The position numbers and the translations under genes are program-made. From the NCBI GenBank assembly GCA_008931825.1, contig QXVZ01022490.1, forward strand, positions 1 to 33,561: DNA of 33,561 nucleotides, read 5' to 3'. Of this stretch, positions 11,392-22,091 are shown one piece after another. The DNA comes from Phallusia fumigata (lineage: Eukaryota; Chordata; Ascidiacea; Phlebobranchia; Ascidiidae). The first letter of the stretch is position 1; every line of letters starts with the position of its first letter. The notes under the pieces are model-generated. The model was not told the origin of the DNA, ran no database searches, and saw nothing but the letters and a program-made list of their open reading frames with translations.

Positions 11392-14389
11392 AGTATGCTG
11401 GATCCACCAACATAAAAACTATTCAGCTGCAGAAACTACAAATGTCAAAGTTGTGTAATAGAACAAGTATAAAGATTTGGTTAGTTTTTTAGAAGAACTA
11501 AAAATAAAACAACAATGCGCAATGCATAAAGACAAAAAATAGCAAAAGCTTGAAAATAAACACAATAATCTGCACAAAGATGTGCCTCAATTGACTGTAT
11601 TGGAGGCAAGTGAGTATGTGACAATGGTATAAAAGATAGTCTGATAACCACAATGGCACCCTCTGACCATGACCTACAAGCAATGACCTCTACTCTACCT
11701 GTTACTTCCTTTTAAAAACAATGCAGCACAAATATACCATGGTAAAATCTGAGAAAGGGCAACTCTAAACTATGCAATCTACGCAATCTGTTTTATTTAA
11801 AGCAATCCAAGCAAATTGAGTAGATTAGGTGCACAGCCTGGTTTAGTTCAACCCCATCAGGTGAGGAACTCAGTCTGGGAATATGATGCTCAGGTTAGGC
11901 ACGCATTCTATACAAACTAGACTGATCAAACAGAATTCAGGTTTGAGGTGCTTAAGCCTGGTATAACTTAACGCAATCTGGAATGCCCAAGTGTGCGTAG
12001 ATTTGTAGAGTTGCCCTGCCTAACCTGGGTATTCCAGATTGTGTTGGATTAGACCAGGCTGTGTGCCTAATCTACTCAACTTGGCTGAATTGCTTTGAAT
12101 TAAAACAGATTGTGTAGATTGGGTATTTTAGAGTTGCCCGTAGGCAAACATGCAGACACCAAACTATTACCACCATGGCAAACCTTTCCAAACATTTGTA
12201 CACCAAAAACCACTTTGTATAGTTCTTTAAGATCAAAGCAAAATTAACACATAAGAAATCTAAACGTAGTTTAACAAAGCATGGTCAGGTACAGATCTTA
12301 GCCTAGCAAACGGAATATTTACTACACGATAAGTCTACAACATGTTTTGGGCACAGCAGCTCACAAAGTGTGGTATTATCTGAATAACATTTTGCTACAA
12401 TAATTTTTTGCTGCTGCTAAACAAAAAGTTGGAAAGTGAACAGAAAGTGACATTTGGTAATGCTAAACATTTACTTTCATCAAAAAGTTCCTCCTTTTCG
12501 AACTCACCTAAACACTTAACTTCGATGACTGTTTAATATTTGTATTTGACAATGGGGATGAAAAACATCAAACAAAAACAGAAATCGAGGACCTAATAGC
12601 ACTAATTTTTAGGAAACTTACCGGTTAATTTTAAGCTTAAACAAACTACCTGTCTACAAACAACACTTCTAAAAGAACAACACAAAATGAATTTCTGGAC
12701 CTAAAAATAAAAAATGGTACCAATCGTTGTGATTCTTTCTGTACTTTTTTTGGAGAAAAATTCCCGCTTTTATGCGCTAATATTTAACGACCGAATTTAT
12801 TTGTGAAAACAGGGGTGAAAGGTAAAAAAAAATTTTTTGTTTAAAAATTGAGAAACTTAATTTTTTATTTTTTATTTCTATTGGTTTGGCTACCATGTAT
12901 CTAACTCCTAACTGTAAACCGAAACAGTATTTTTTTCTGTGTGAGTAATACGATATAAACGCCGTTGGCATATGTCCAGCCATAAACAACCCCGTGTATG
13001 ACATAGTTCTGTTCCAACTTGCACTAACCTGAAGAACGCTGGAACTGGGAGTTTAATCAGGCACTAACCTTAAATATTTGGAGAAAAAAGAAACTGGCGT
13101 TATTGGCTGTCGCCATTCACCAATCGAAGATTTTATTTTTATTTCATGATCGGCTTACCAAATGTGTTGTTGTTGTTGTTATTGAGCAATTTATCATATT
13201 GAATGTACGTAGGCGTCACTGATACTCGAAAGTGAAATAAATTAGCAAAAAATGCTTGCTAGTGGTTTTAGTTTATTCGAAGCACGTTTAACTAGAAAAT
13301 ACGTTGCTAAAGATCGCGTTTAAGCGCAAATGGGTCCTGTATAATGCATAATTTTGAAATAGGAATTTGAAATTAAATAGCTTTAAATCATTCTTTGACA
13401 TTGTCAAATTTAGAAAGAAAAGGAATGCCGAACTAAAAACGTTTAATCATTAACTACATTTTACGAGGTCGCATGTCAGGTAAAGTCAGTTGAAGGAAAA
13501 AAATAAATTCTGTCTTTTCAAATTGTCTGCTGTCTGTGGTAAAATGTTAGATAACGGAGATCTGTAGCAACTTGCTGTGTCAGCAAAATGTTTGGCTTGC
13601 CCGAGGCAGACACCAACCTCAAAAGTTGGGCTTGGTACGGTCAGTGATGAAGAAAAGAGGACAGATTACGTTTGACCGACGGTTTCCTAAATCGTCAGCA
13701 GCAAGGTGCCAGACCAGCACGATATGCAGTCGCGTTAGTTCCAGAAGCGGTGCTACTGCATTAATTGTGTCTTTTGGTAGGAAAATCTAGTTATACTTTA
13801 CAAAAAAATTTTTGCTTTCGTTGTAAGTCAATAAAATTTACGATTAAAAGTGAAGAAATTCGCCAAAACAAGTGCTGGGTAATCTGCATTAATTACATGA
13901 AAGTAGCAACACTAAATGAAAAAATTTGGATAAAAAACATGTAGTTGGAGAAAAGAGTGAGCCACATCGCAATAAAAGATCGTTTGCAAATCTGAAACCT
14001 ATAGTTTGAAAAAGGTGCCGCACCCTTTATTATAAACGTGTTGCCAGAAGTGTCATCTTTGGTGCAATCGGATATCAATTTAAAAAGATGTATTATTGCA
14101 TTAGCTAATGAGAGTCCAACGAATTACTTGACTAATTACTAAAAAGACTAGAGATGATGTAAAAACGTGACCACATTATTGCAAGACTGGCTATACCGGC
14201 TGCTGCTAAAACCTCAAAAGGTGATGGAGACCAAACCAAGTCTCCCGGGAGTGGTACGAATTCGACTCTGTGCTATTATTGTTGTTTATGTGTTTGCACT
14301 GCAAAACGAATTTCGACTGTTTGTTTCTCGTGCATTATTGTGTTCAATAGGTTTTGTTTAATCAGATCCAGACAGCGTTCAAAAATATA
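11392..14389. other. Intergenic region between divergent KNL1 and the first FSP1-like gene
   Basis: About 3 kb separates the two start codons, which point away from each other, so both promoters should lie here. I see no coding exon. It holds the MITE-like element at 11757-12139 and a short TTG repeat at about 13163-13180. A possible splice or trans-splice acceptor (TTTAATCAG) lies just upstream of the start codon at 14390. No TATA box could be assigned with confidence. Confidence 0.5.
11757..12139. mobile_element. MITE-like palindromic element, about 383 bp
   Basis: The left end reads GGGCAACTCTAAA and the right end is its inverse. Imperfect inverted arms of roughly 90-145 bp follow, both containing TTGAGTAGATTAGG and CACAGCCTGGT. 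A further inverse terminus (TAGAGTTGCCC) lies inside at about 12006-12016, and the block around CAATCTGGAAT is repeated internally, so the element looks composite. There is no open frame, consistent with a non-autonomous DNA transposon. No clear target-site duplication was found (flanks GAGAAA and GTAGGC). Confidence 0.7.
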
Positions 14390-17300
14390 ATGGGTGCCGT
14401 TGGGTCAGTCCCGTATCAAAACGATATGCATGTAGTAATAATTGGTGGGGGTTACGGCGGAGCATACCTCACTACACTTCTCAAGAAGAAGAATTTCTGC
14501 AAAGTAACCGTTATTGACCCAAAGGATTGCATGGTTCACTGCGTCGCTGCATTACGGGCGTGCGTCCAGAAAGGTAACATGTGATACAGGTGTAAAGTTG
14601 TAAGTCTGTTGTCTTTTTCCCCTTTAAATTTACCTATGTCACGTTTGTATGATTTCTAATGCGCTAATTGTGACTATAGGTTACGCAAAGAAGGTACTCG
14701 TTCCATTGGAAGAGATTGCAGGGGATTCGTTTGTCCGCGGAAAGGCGGTAAAAGTTGACCAAGAAAACAAAACGGTCATACTTGAAAGTGGTGTAAAGGT
14801 CTGTAACTATAACTGCAAACAATGTCCGCGTTTTCAGTACCTTCTTCTATATCTGTAGATTACCTACACACACCTAGTTATAGCGACAGGCACCAATTCG
14901 CCGTTTCCCGGAAAAATCGCTTCGACACATCCTAACGTATCGATCGAGGAAGGTCTCAAAGTTTATGATGATTTCGTTGACGAGGTAATCATGCAAGACG
15001 CTAAAATGATGAGCGCTAGCAATTTAAGCTCTTCTTGAACGAACATGTTTACTTAGTAAACCAAAAACCACAAAGCACGTTAAGCATGGTGTCGGTTTGC
15101 AAGTAATTTAGCAGCAAACATGGCAAGTTTTTAAATGCTTAGTTAGCCTCATACGACAATCGTGTTGACTATAATAACGTTAAAGTTCACCAACAGTAGT
15201 TAACGTCTCAAATAATCCGACTTTTATAAGTGGTTTTAGGTGCAAAAAGTGAAGTAATCCTGTCGTTATAAGGCCCGCTAGACCCACGTGCTAGTTCATA
15301 AATTGTTGATCTTACATCGGATTTGCGTGAAACCCAAGAGTTTTGATACCAATATAAAAATAACTTTATTGAGTTTATACCAGTGTTTCCTAACCTGGGA
15401 CCCCCCTTGGACTTCCGAGAAGATCATGAAGATAATATTATCAGTATTACACCAATTACATGTGTGAAATATTTTATAGCACAAAAACTCGCACGTCAGT
15501 TTGCCATTTGTTGACCAAACAGCTAATCACAAACTATCGAAAACATCCAAACATTCTAAATTGTTTTGTGACGCAATAAAACCTGTCTGCATCCAGAGTG
15601 ATTTAACAATACAAAACCTCAATGGGCCTGAACGTACAATCAATGATTTCAACTGGTTAAAAATCTATGAAGTTTTTAAATACATAGTTGCGAAATCTTC
15701 GTGCCCAATAAAGAGCACGAACCGGCATCGCAACGTGATCGAAATATCTCTGAGGGATTGCAAAGTAAAAATGGTTGGTAACAACCTTTCCAAACTAGAC
15801 CAAATCTGCGTGTTAACTGTAAAGTAACAGAATGACATTTGAATCAATGTATTTCTGGTTTTGTGTGCAGATTGGCAAGTCAAGTCACGTGGTTTGCGTT
15901 GGTGGAGGACCAGTGGGTGTGGAATTGTCAGCTGAAATAAAGACTGAGTTTCCCGACAAAGAAGTACAGTAGGCTGTCCAAAAACCAGCGGATACTTACT
16001 CCGCCAACTTTTATATGACGATTGGTTTTCTTATTAAAGGTGACACTAATTCAGTCGAAAACGTACCTAGGATCAGAAAAGTTAAAGACTGATGTAAAGG
16101 AAGCAATGGTGACTGGTCTAGAAGAACTCGGCGTTAAGATTATGTTTGGTCAGTAACCACAAACGCAACCTTTCCTGGGGACCAATTAGCAATGAACCTA
16201 TATTCTTAATTGCAGGGGAACGTGTCCAAAACTTAGATGAACTAACTTTGGTTAAGTCGTTGAAAGGTCAGGTTGTAAAGACGGAGAGCGGAAAGGGCAT
16301 CGTTGCCGATTTGGTGATTTCTTGCATAGGAAACCACACCAACACGGATTTCTGCAAGGATGTTTTTGGTCAGTTTGAACAACCCATATTCTGAGCTTCT
16401 GCAAATCTTAAATTAATATAACTCCAGCATGTTGGTATGAGGGAAATGGAAAATATTGTTTTAGCCAATAAACATGTACGTACATATACACATAATATTT
16501 TTACGAATGCATGCCGTATAGTCATCATGTACATTAAGGGGCACAATCAATCTCTCACTTACGCTCACTAGTTAAAAAGTCACTGTTAATATGCGCCCCA
16601 CGTTGGAAAAAGAATGATTTAGATGGTCTTTAGCAAGGTCGATCCATTGATAAACAATGTACAAAAACTCAAACCTGTTTGCGATGATTTTTAGGCCAAG
16701 CAATCCAGTACATTCTTTTTCTCATTCAAAATTTCAAATTTTACCACCTTAAATTTTCTCTGTATAGCTTCCTCTTTGACGGAATCTGGCCAACTCAAAG
16801 TCGACGAGTTTTTTCAAGTCAAGGATCAAGAAGGCGTGTTTGCAATCGGTGACGTGACAGATATCATCGAGGAAAAATTGTGTTACGTTGCAAAATTTCA
16901 CGCCGAGCACTTGATTGCAAACTGGATTGCTGATACGTCGAGTTCTCAGAGGAAGCCGTATGTCCCAGGTAAGCGGATGTTCTAGTCTCCCTATAGATGC
17001 AAAAACACGATTAAATTAGAAGTGGAATTTGAGAACGGGTAGGAAATTTTACCATTATGAGACTTGATTGTTTGGGCTAATTAAACAAGGTTAATTCAGA
17101 GTGTTTAAAACGGCGTTAAAACGGTGTTTAAATCTACTGGCGTGTTATAAATTACCCCACACATACCACTGCCATCTGCAGTTTACAAACTGATTAGAGT
17201 CAAATTGGGTTTAATTTGGTTAGTGAAAGAAATCGTAGCGACACAATTGCGCTAAAACAATTACCAAGCCGGAAATAGTTGCGCAACGTAAAAACTTTTA

Positions 17301-17745
17301 AAAGCGCGAAAATAAACGGCACAATTGGTGGATCAAATTGAACCCGCAACAGCTACACCGTCAATATAGGCATTATGTGGCGGGGACTCACATCGGAGGG
17401 TGTGAGTTTGGTGCAAAGGAGAATCTTGATTGGGGGAAACGTTAGTGGAACAAGTTAGGGTTGGTGGAACCAATAGATGAGCTACAAACGAAAATGTGAG
17501 CTTGCTGTAGGATTTCTTTTGTTGTGCGTCTTGGTAGCTGAAAGTAATCAACTTTAATCCTGGCATTTCTTTCAAATCTGTTTGTAGGTGATTTTATGAT
17601 GTTAGTTCCGCTGGGTCGTAACGGCGGAACGGGACAAATAAAAGGATTTACGCTTGGAAACATGACGGTGAGATACCTGAAGAGCAAAGATCTATTTTCG
17701 TCAAAGGTCTGGGGAGATGTGGGCTTAAAACCTCCAAAGACCTAA
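14390..17745 (+). CDS. AIFM2: AIFM2/FSP1-like NAD(P)H:quinone oxidoreductase, copy A
   Basis: FAD-dependent class II oxidoreductase of the FSP1 family, which reduces coenzyme Q and related quinones at membranes and restrains lipid peroxidation. Exons: 14390-14573, 14680-14798, 14859-14984, 15871-15963, 16040-16148, 16216-16368, 16768-16968, 17588-17745. All introns are GT-AG and the phases agree; the product is 380 residues (human 373). Seen: MGAVGS N-myristoylation start; FAD motif [15 protein letters not shown] motif [17 protein letters not shown](P)H motif [20 protein letters not shown]; second FAD motif VFAIGDVTD; tail [14 protein letters not shown] and KSKDLF. The methionine at 14390, not an in-frame one at 14354, is preferred because it creates the myristoylation signal. 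The 886-bp intron 3 and 619-bp intron 7 hold no coding sequence I recognise. The motif set looks catalytically intact. Confidence 0.93.
15381..15410 (+). mobile_element. Possible hAT-type terminus remnant
   Basis: The string CAGTGTTTCCTAACCTGGGA followed by a C run resembles the terminal inverted repeat of many animal hAT elements. It sits inside intron 3 of FSP1-like copy A. I could not find an inverted partner nearby, so it may be a truncated element or chance. Confidence 0.3.
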
Positions 17746-19137
17746 TGGACATACAAATGTGCAGCATAAACGCATTTTATATCGGTGTATTACAACTTCA
17801 TACGCCATTGAGATAATACATCGTCACAGACCGAACCTCATTCCAAACGCCAACATATAGAGAAACTGATTTTTTGAGGCAATCGGTTTCATAAAATACA
17901 TTTGTAGTTCAGTTATCACACTTAGGAAACTTGCAACAAATAATGTGCCACATAACTAGAGTATGTCATTGGCACCATTGTTGAGCAAAGATTAACAGGA
18001 ATGTGAGCACAGGCAAAGTAGTCTATTGAAGCTACGACTACTACTACTAAATAAAAATGCAAACTGTCGAGAAAATTACGATCTGACATGATGAAGTGTT
18101 GTTTTTTATGCTTTTTTAATGCAACCGGCGAGGAAACGCGAAGGAGGCTGGAAAGCAACTCTTTTTCACTGGGTTCGAACCCATGACTCCCATGAGTACG
18201 AATCCCGATCAGGATAAATGTATGTCGGTCGAGCGCTTATGACCATTTCGTCTTTTAAAACCCTCAGGATTCGCCATATATCACGGCATTAATTTTTGTG
18301 TCTAAAAAAGAGTAACATAAGTTATGTTTTTTCGTTAGCCGTCTAACAATAAGACGGAAATGCAAATTTAATTCGGCTTATCTTGTACTTTTAAACTGAA
18401 GCATTAAAAGTGGAACACAAACAGTCGCTTTGTCAGTAGAGAAAAAACACATTCCCCCAGAAACCACATTAACCAAACGCTGACAACGATTAAAACATAC
18501 GATGCTTTATCGCCACAACAAGTATCGCGTTTCGAGTCCTTTGTGCGCATATGTCGAATACCCCGGTTGTTTTTATGTCTGGCATTGTCCCGGGAGGTCG
18601 CCCATCGGCTTGAAGTGCCAACTCAAGCAACCAACTTAAGTGGCCCGTAGCTTGCGCGAATTGGCTGTGTAATCTTGATAGCAAGCCACAAAGTCATATG
18701 TTAAGTGAATTAACTGCTTGTCAGGATTGGAGTAAATCAGACCTTGTGTTTGTACAATAGCTCTTGGACTTGAAACGCAGCTTTCTGGCGTGATTGGCCT
18801 TTTGCAAGTATAGTGTAGTGTTTTAGAAGGGCTTATCTACAGGTACGTGAAATAATACCAGTGGTAGAGGTTGGAACGGCAACATACATTTGATTACCAA
18901 CAGTTCTTTTGGCAGATTGGTTTCGTGAGCAATATTGTTGATTTAGTATTGCTAGTCATACCTTGTTCTGTAGGTTTTATTTAATACAAGTAATTACTTC
19001 TTATCATTCTCAGAAACAAACTTACTATAAGTGGACGTAAACAGTTCGTGCCTTAATTAGCCACTTTTGTTGGGTCAATCTCGGCAAACGAAAAGTTAAG
19101 CGTTGTTTATTTTTTCTGTTTAATTGCATTACCAATC
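17746..19137. other. Intergenic spacer between the two FSP1-like genes
   Basis: About 1.4 kb lies between the stop of copy A and the start of copy B. It contains a tRNA-like segment on the minus strand at about 18166-18247 and a short ACT repeat near 18037. It has no exon I can support and no remnant of a third paralogue that I could see. Confidence 0.5.
18166..18247 (-). repeat. tRNA-like segment, probable SINE head or tRNA fossil
   Basis: Read on the minus strand, a D-arm-like GGTCATAAGCGCTCGACC is followed about 45 bases later by a perfect B-box/T-arm GGGTTCGAACCC. I could not fold a complete acceptor stem, so a functional tRNA is unlikely. A tRNA-derived SINE is the better reading. Confidence 0.4.
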
Positions 19138-21085
19138 ATGGGTTCCGGACAATCCAAGCCCAAGGTTCCGCATGTTGTAATAGTAGGCGGGGGCTACTCC
19201 GGCACTCGTCTGGCTTTCCTGTTAAAGAATGCAACTTTCTGCAAAACGACTTTAATTGATCCGGGAGAATCAATGCACCACAATTTGGCCTCCGCCCGTA
19301 CAGTAGTAGAGCCCGGTGAGTGTATTTGTAGTTTAGGATCGAATTGCCGACTTATTGCGGGTTCCGAACTTTGCAGAATTTGCCAAATACATGTTCATCC
19401 CATTTAACAAGATCATATCAAACCACGTGCGACAACGAGTAACCACGATTAAAAAGGAGAAGAATGTTGTGATGTTACAAAATGGTAAAAAGGTGAGAAT
19501 CGTTAATTGTGTTGATTTAGCCACCGTTTACGGATGTATAACTCCGTAGAGCCGAAGTCGAATCTGTAAACATTCACTTTACCAGTTGCTTCGTAGTGAA
19601 TTACTAAGTGATCATCTGTTTTAAAAACAAGTAATATTGATCAGGTCGCTTACGACTACCTGATCATAGCTTCAGGAGCGTTGCAAGACTTTCCTGCAAA
19701 GTTAGGAAACAAAAAAGAGATCGCAGCGGACGATGCAACATCTTTGTATAAGAACTTTACCGAGACAGTAAGAAACAGTTGCTGTAAAAAGACCAAAAAA
19801 TGTAAATGCCGAATTCGTGTAGATGAAGAAAGCACACCGCATCGCCTGCATCGGAGGTACCATATTTGCCTGCGAACTGGCTGGAGAAATCAAGACGGAT
19901 TATCCTGATAAGCAGGCAAGTAAAAGTTAATTGAATAAAAACATACTATTGTATTCGAATATGCCGGTTGACACTTGACAGGTTATCATCATTCACCAAA
20001 GCAAAAATCTGGCATCATCACACGTAAACCAGGAGTTCCAGGATGCATTAAATGAAAAACTACAACGGAAAGATGTGGATCTTATGTTAGGTGGGCTTGT
20101 TTTTTTCAACTGATACTTACAACCAAACCGACTTCAATTTAGACTATTTTTTACTTGTTAATTTCCCTAATTGTTACATACTTCATAGCATCAAAATTGT
20201 TAAAGTGACACCCGGCAAGTGGTAATACCTACCATATAAATTGGGTCGGGTATAGCGAAAGGGGGCAGCCAAATCCGGTTCAGAACCTGCCCTTAGCCCA
20301 CTTAATTGTTATCTCGATTCATACATGAAATTTTATTGTTCTTAAAAAGGTTTACGATTTTTAGAGAAGGAATAGAAAATAAAAGAAAAAATACATTAGT
20401 TGTAACTTTCTAATCAATCATTGTGATGCAGATCAAAATGTCACAAACTTGGACGAATTAAAGTTTAACGAAATTGTGGAGAATCAAGTTGTAAAAATAT
20501 CAAATAGCAAAGAGGTTGAAGTGGACTTGATAGTGTCATGTGGCGAACAAAAGATTGCTAACGACTTCTGCAAACCCGCACTAGGTAGAGTGCATTATTG
20601 CAACCAGCAGCTGATATTATTTTTACTTGCTCGTTTTGCCTTATTCAGGAAATGCAGTGTTGGACACCGGAGCCATAAAAGTGGATCCGAGTCTAAAAGT
20701 GGAAGGTTGCAGCAACATCTTTGCTGTCGGCTATGCAAATAATTGTGATGTGGAAAAAACTCTGCATACGGGACAAAAGCAGGCTGAACTAGTGGCGGAA
20801 AATCTTAAAGTGTCAATCGAAGGAGGCGAAAAACTAAAGGAATTTGAGAAAGGTAAAAAACGCAAAAAGCATTTTTTGACTTTTGAAGCTGATAGTAAAA
20901 GTTGTCTCGAATTGTTGCTTGTTGCAGATGAATTGAACTTGATAGTTACCATTGGTCGCTACGACGGAGTTGGAACGTTTGGCGATGGGAAACTTCTTGA
21001 TGAAGATGAATGCAGAGAACATAAAAGCGAGGACCTGTTCTCAAAACTAATTTGGAACCAAAGAGGGCTTGAACTTCCTGAGTAA
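19138..21085 (+). CDS. AIFM2/FSP1-like paralogue, copy B, with degenerate nucleotide-binding motifs
   Basis: Tandem paralogue of the gene at 14390. Exons: 19138-19315, 19377-19492, 19645-19767, 19823-19915, 19982-20090, 20432-20584, 20649-20852, 20928-21085; 377 residues. Exon lengths match copy A exactly for four exons (93, 109, 153, 158 nt) and by in-frame differences for the rest, with the same phases. It keeps a myristoylation start (MGSGQS), the first FAD motif VVIVGGGYSGTR and tail GRYDGVGTF...KSEDLF. However, the NAD(P)H motif GGGPVGVE of copy A is GGTIFACE here, losing two glycines, and the second FAD motif is FAVGYANN, where the family has an Asp after the Gly. Intron 4 is GC-AG (CAG/GCAAGT). 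The frame is open throughout, so it is probably expressed, but ordinary NAD(P)H:quinone activity is doubtful. AATAAA lies at 21259. Confidence 0.87.
20212..20325. repeat. GC-richer candidate repeat in copy B intron 5
   Basis: A block with CCCGGCAAGTGG, GGGTCGGGTATAGCG and GGGGGCAGCC stands out from the AT-rich 341-bp intron around it. It has the look of a dispersed element fragment, but no terminal repeats or target duplications are visible. Low confidence. Confidence 0.25.
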
Positions 21086-22091
21086 AAAATATGCAAGCAC
21101 GATTAACTTTGTTGGCATTTTGTTGTTTATTTGCTCGTTTGCCCCTTTTGTACGTGCTCAGGGAAATCGGGATAAAACTGTTGCGCGAAAGCAAGCAACA
21201 TTTCCGTGTTTAAAGTATTCAAAAACCTGTTCAAAATTGATCATTACAAACTATTTACAATAAATAATGTTAATTTATGTACCGTAAGCTTGGAATTCTA
21301 GAATTTTCAAGTTCCAATTTAACGACAAACAATTTTAAAATCTATCAGAATCTACGATTTCTATGAAAAAGCGTAACATTACTTTAGCCGCTGAGGTATC
21401 GCATTCGCAGTTTCGCACTGTGTGTAAACATTTTTAAAATCTGTTGAGGAAAAGTTTAGTAGGCATAAAGTATACCAGTAATTTGTGACAATACAAAAAG
21501 GTCAAAGAATTCACTTTTACCTTTCCGGACTGATAGGTAGCCTTGTACAAAATCATGTTCCCAACAAAAAGTTATTTAAAAAAAGTTGTTATGATTGTGT
21601 AACCTCATCCAAATTTACATTTTTTATGCATTAAACCAAATTTGCGTAAATTGATTCAAGGATGCAGGAAATTGCATAGAACTTCGGGTTTAGTGTTACT
21701 TGAATGCTTAAAATGGCCAAGAAATGTTTGTCAAATTTTAAATTGCTGTCAAAATTTAAAAAATTGCCAGAAATTTCGAAGAGGTACGTAGAGAAACACT
21801 GTTAATTTATAAAAACACTTTTTTTGCCTGGACTAGGCTTTTATGTGTGAGGGGTTCACAGGGAAAGTCCAGAACTTTGTACTGAAGATTTGTAGGATTT
21901 AAACCATTTTTTCAATCTGGTGTACGTTGGTTCTGCTTCAGACATGCATAATCGGGTGTGTTGTATGCTAATTCTGCAATCATCCAGCTGGTTTTTGTTG
22001 TATGATATAATCATTTGGATTTTTTGAGACACAGCAATCATAGTAGATCTTTGTTGTATTCCTGCACTGAAAATCACTACTGGTAACGGCT
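21086..22091. other. Intergenic spacer between FSP1-like copy B and BRMS1L
   Basis: About 1 kb, AT-rich, with the poly(A) signal of copy B at 21259-21264. The remainder should contain the BRMS1L promoter and 5' UTR. No other exon or repeat stands out. Confidence 0.5.
21259..21264 (+). terminator. Poly(A) signal AATAAA for FSP1-like copy B
   Basis: A canonical hexamer lies about 175 nt after the stop codon at 21085, the expected place for a short 3' UTR. It is assigned by position only. Confidence 0.6.

Noticed and set aside
13572..13790. 72-codon frame upstream of FSP1-like copy A
   Set aside because: Composition is ordinary, with no domain and no splice partner.
14354..14389. Upstream in-frame start for FSP1-like copy A (12 extra residues)
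   Set aside because: It would bury the MGAVGS myristoylation signal, which is conserved in copy B and in human FSP1, and it lies across a likely acceptor TTTAATCAG.
15501..15827. 108-codon open frame in FSP1-like copy A intron 3
   Set aside because: No similarity to known proteins, starts and stops without gene context, and the host intron splices cleanly in phase around it.
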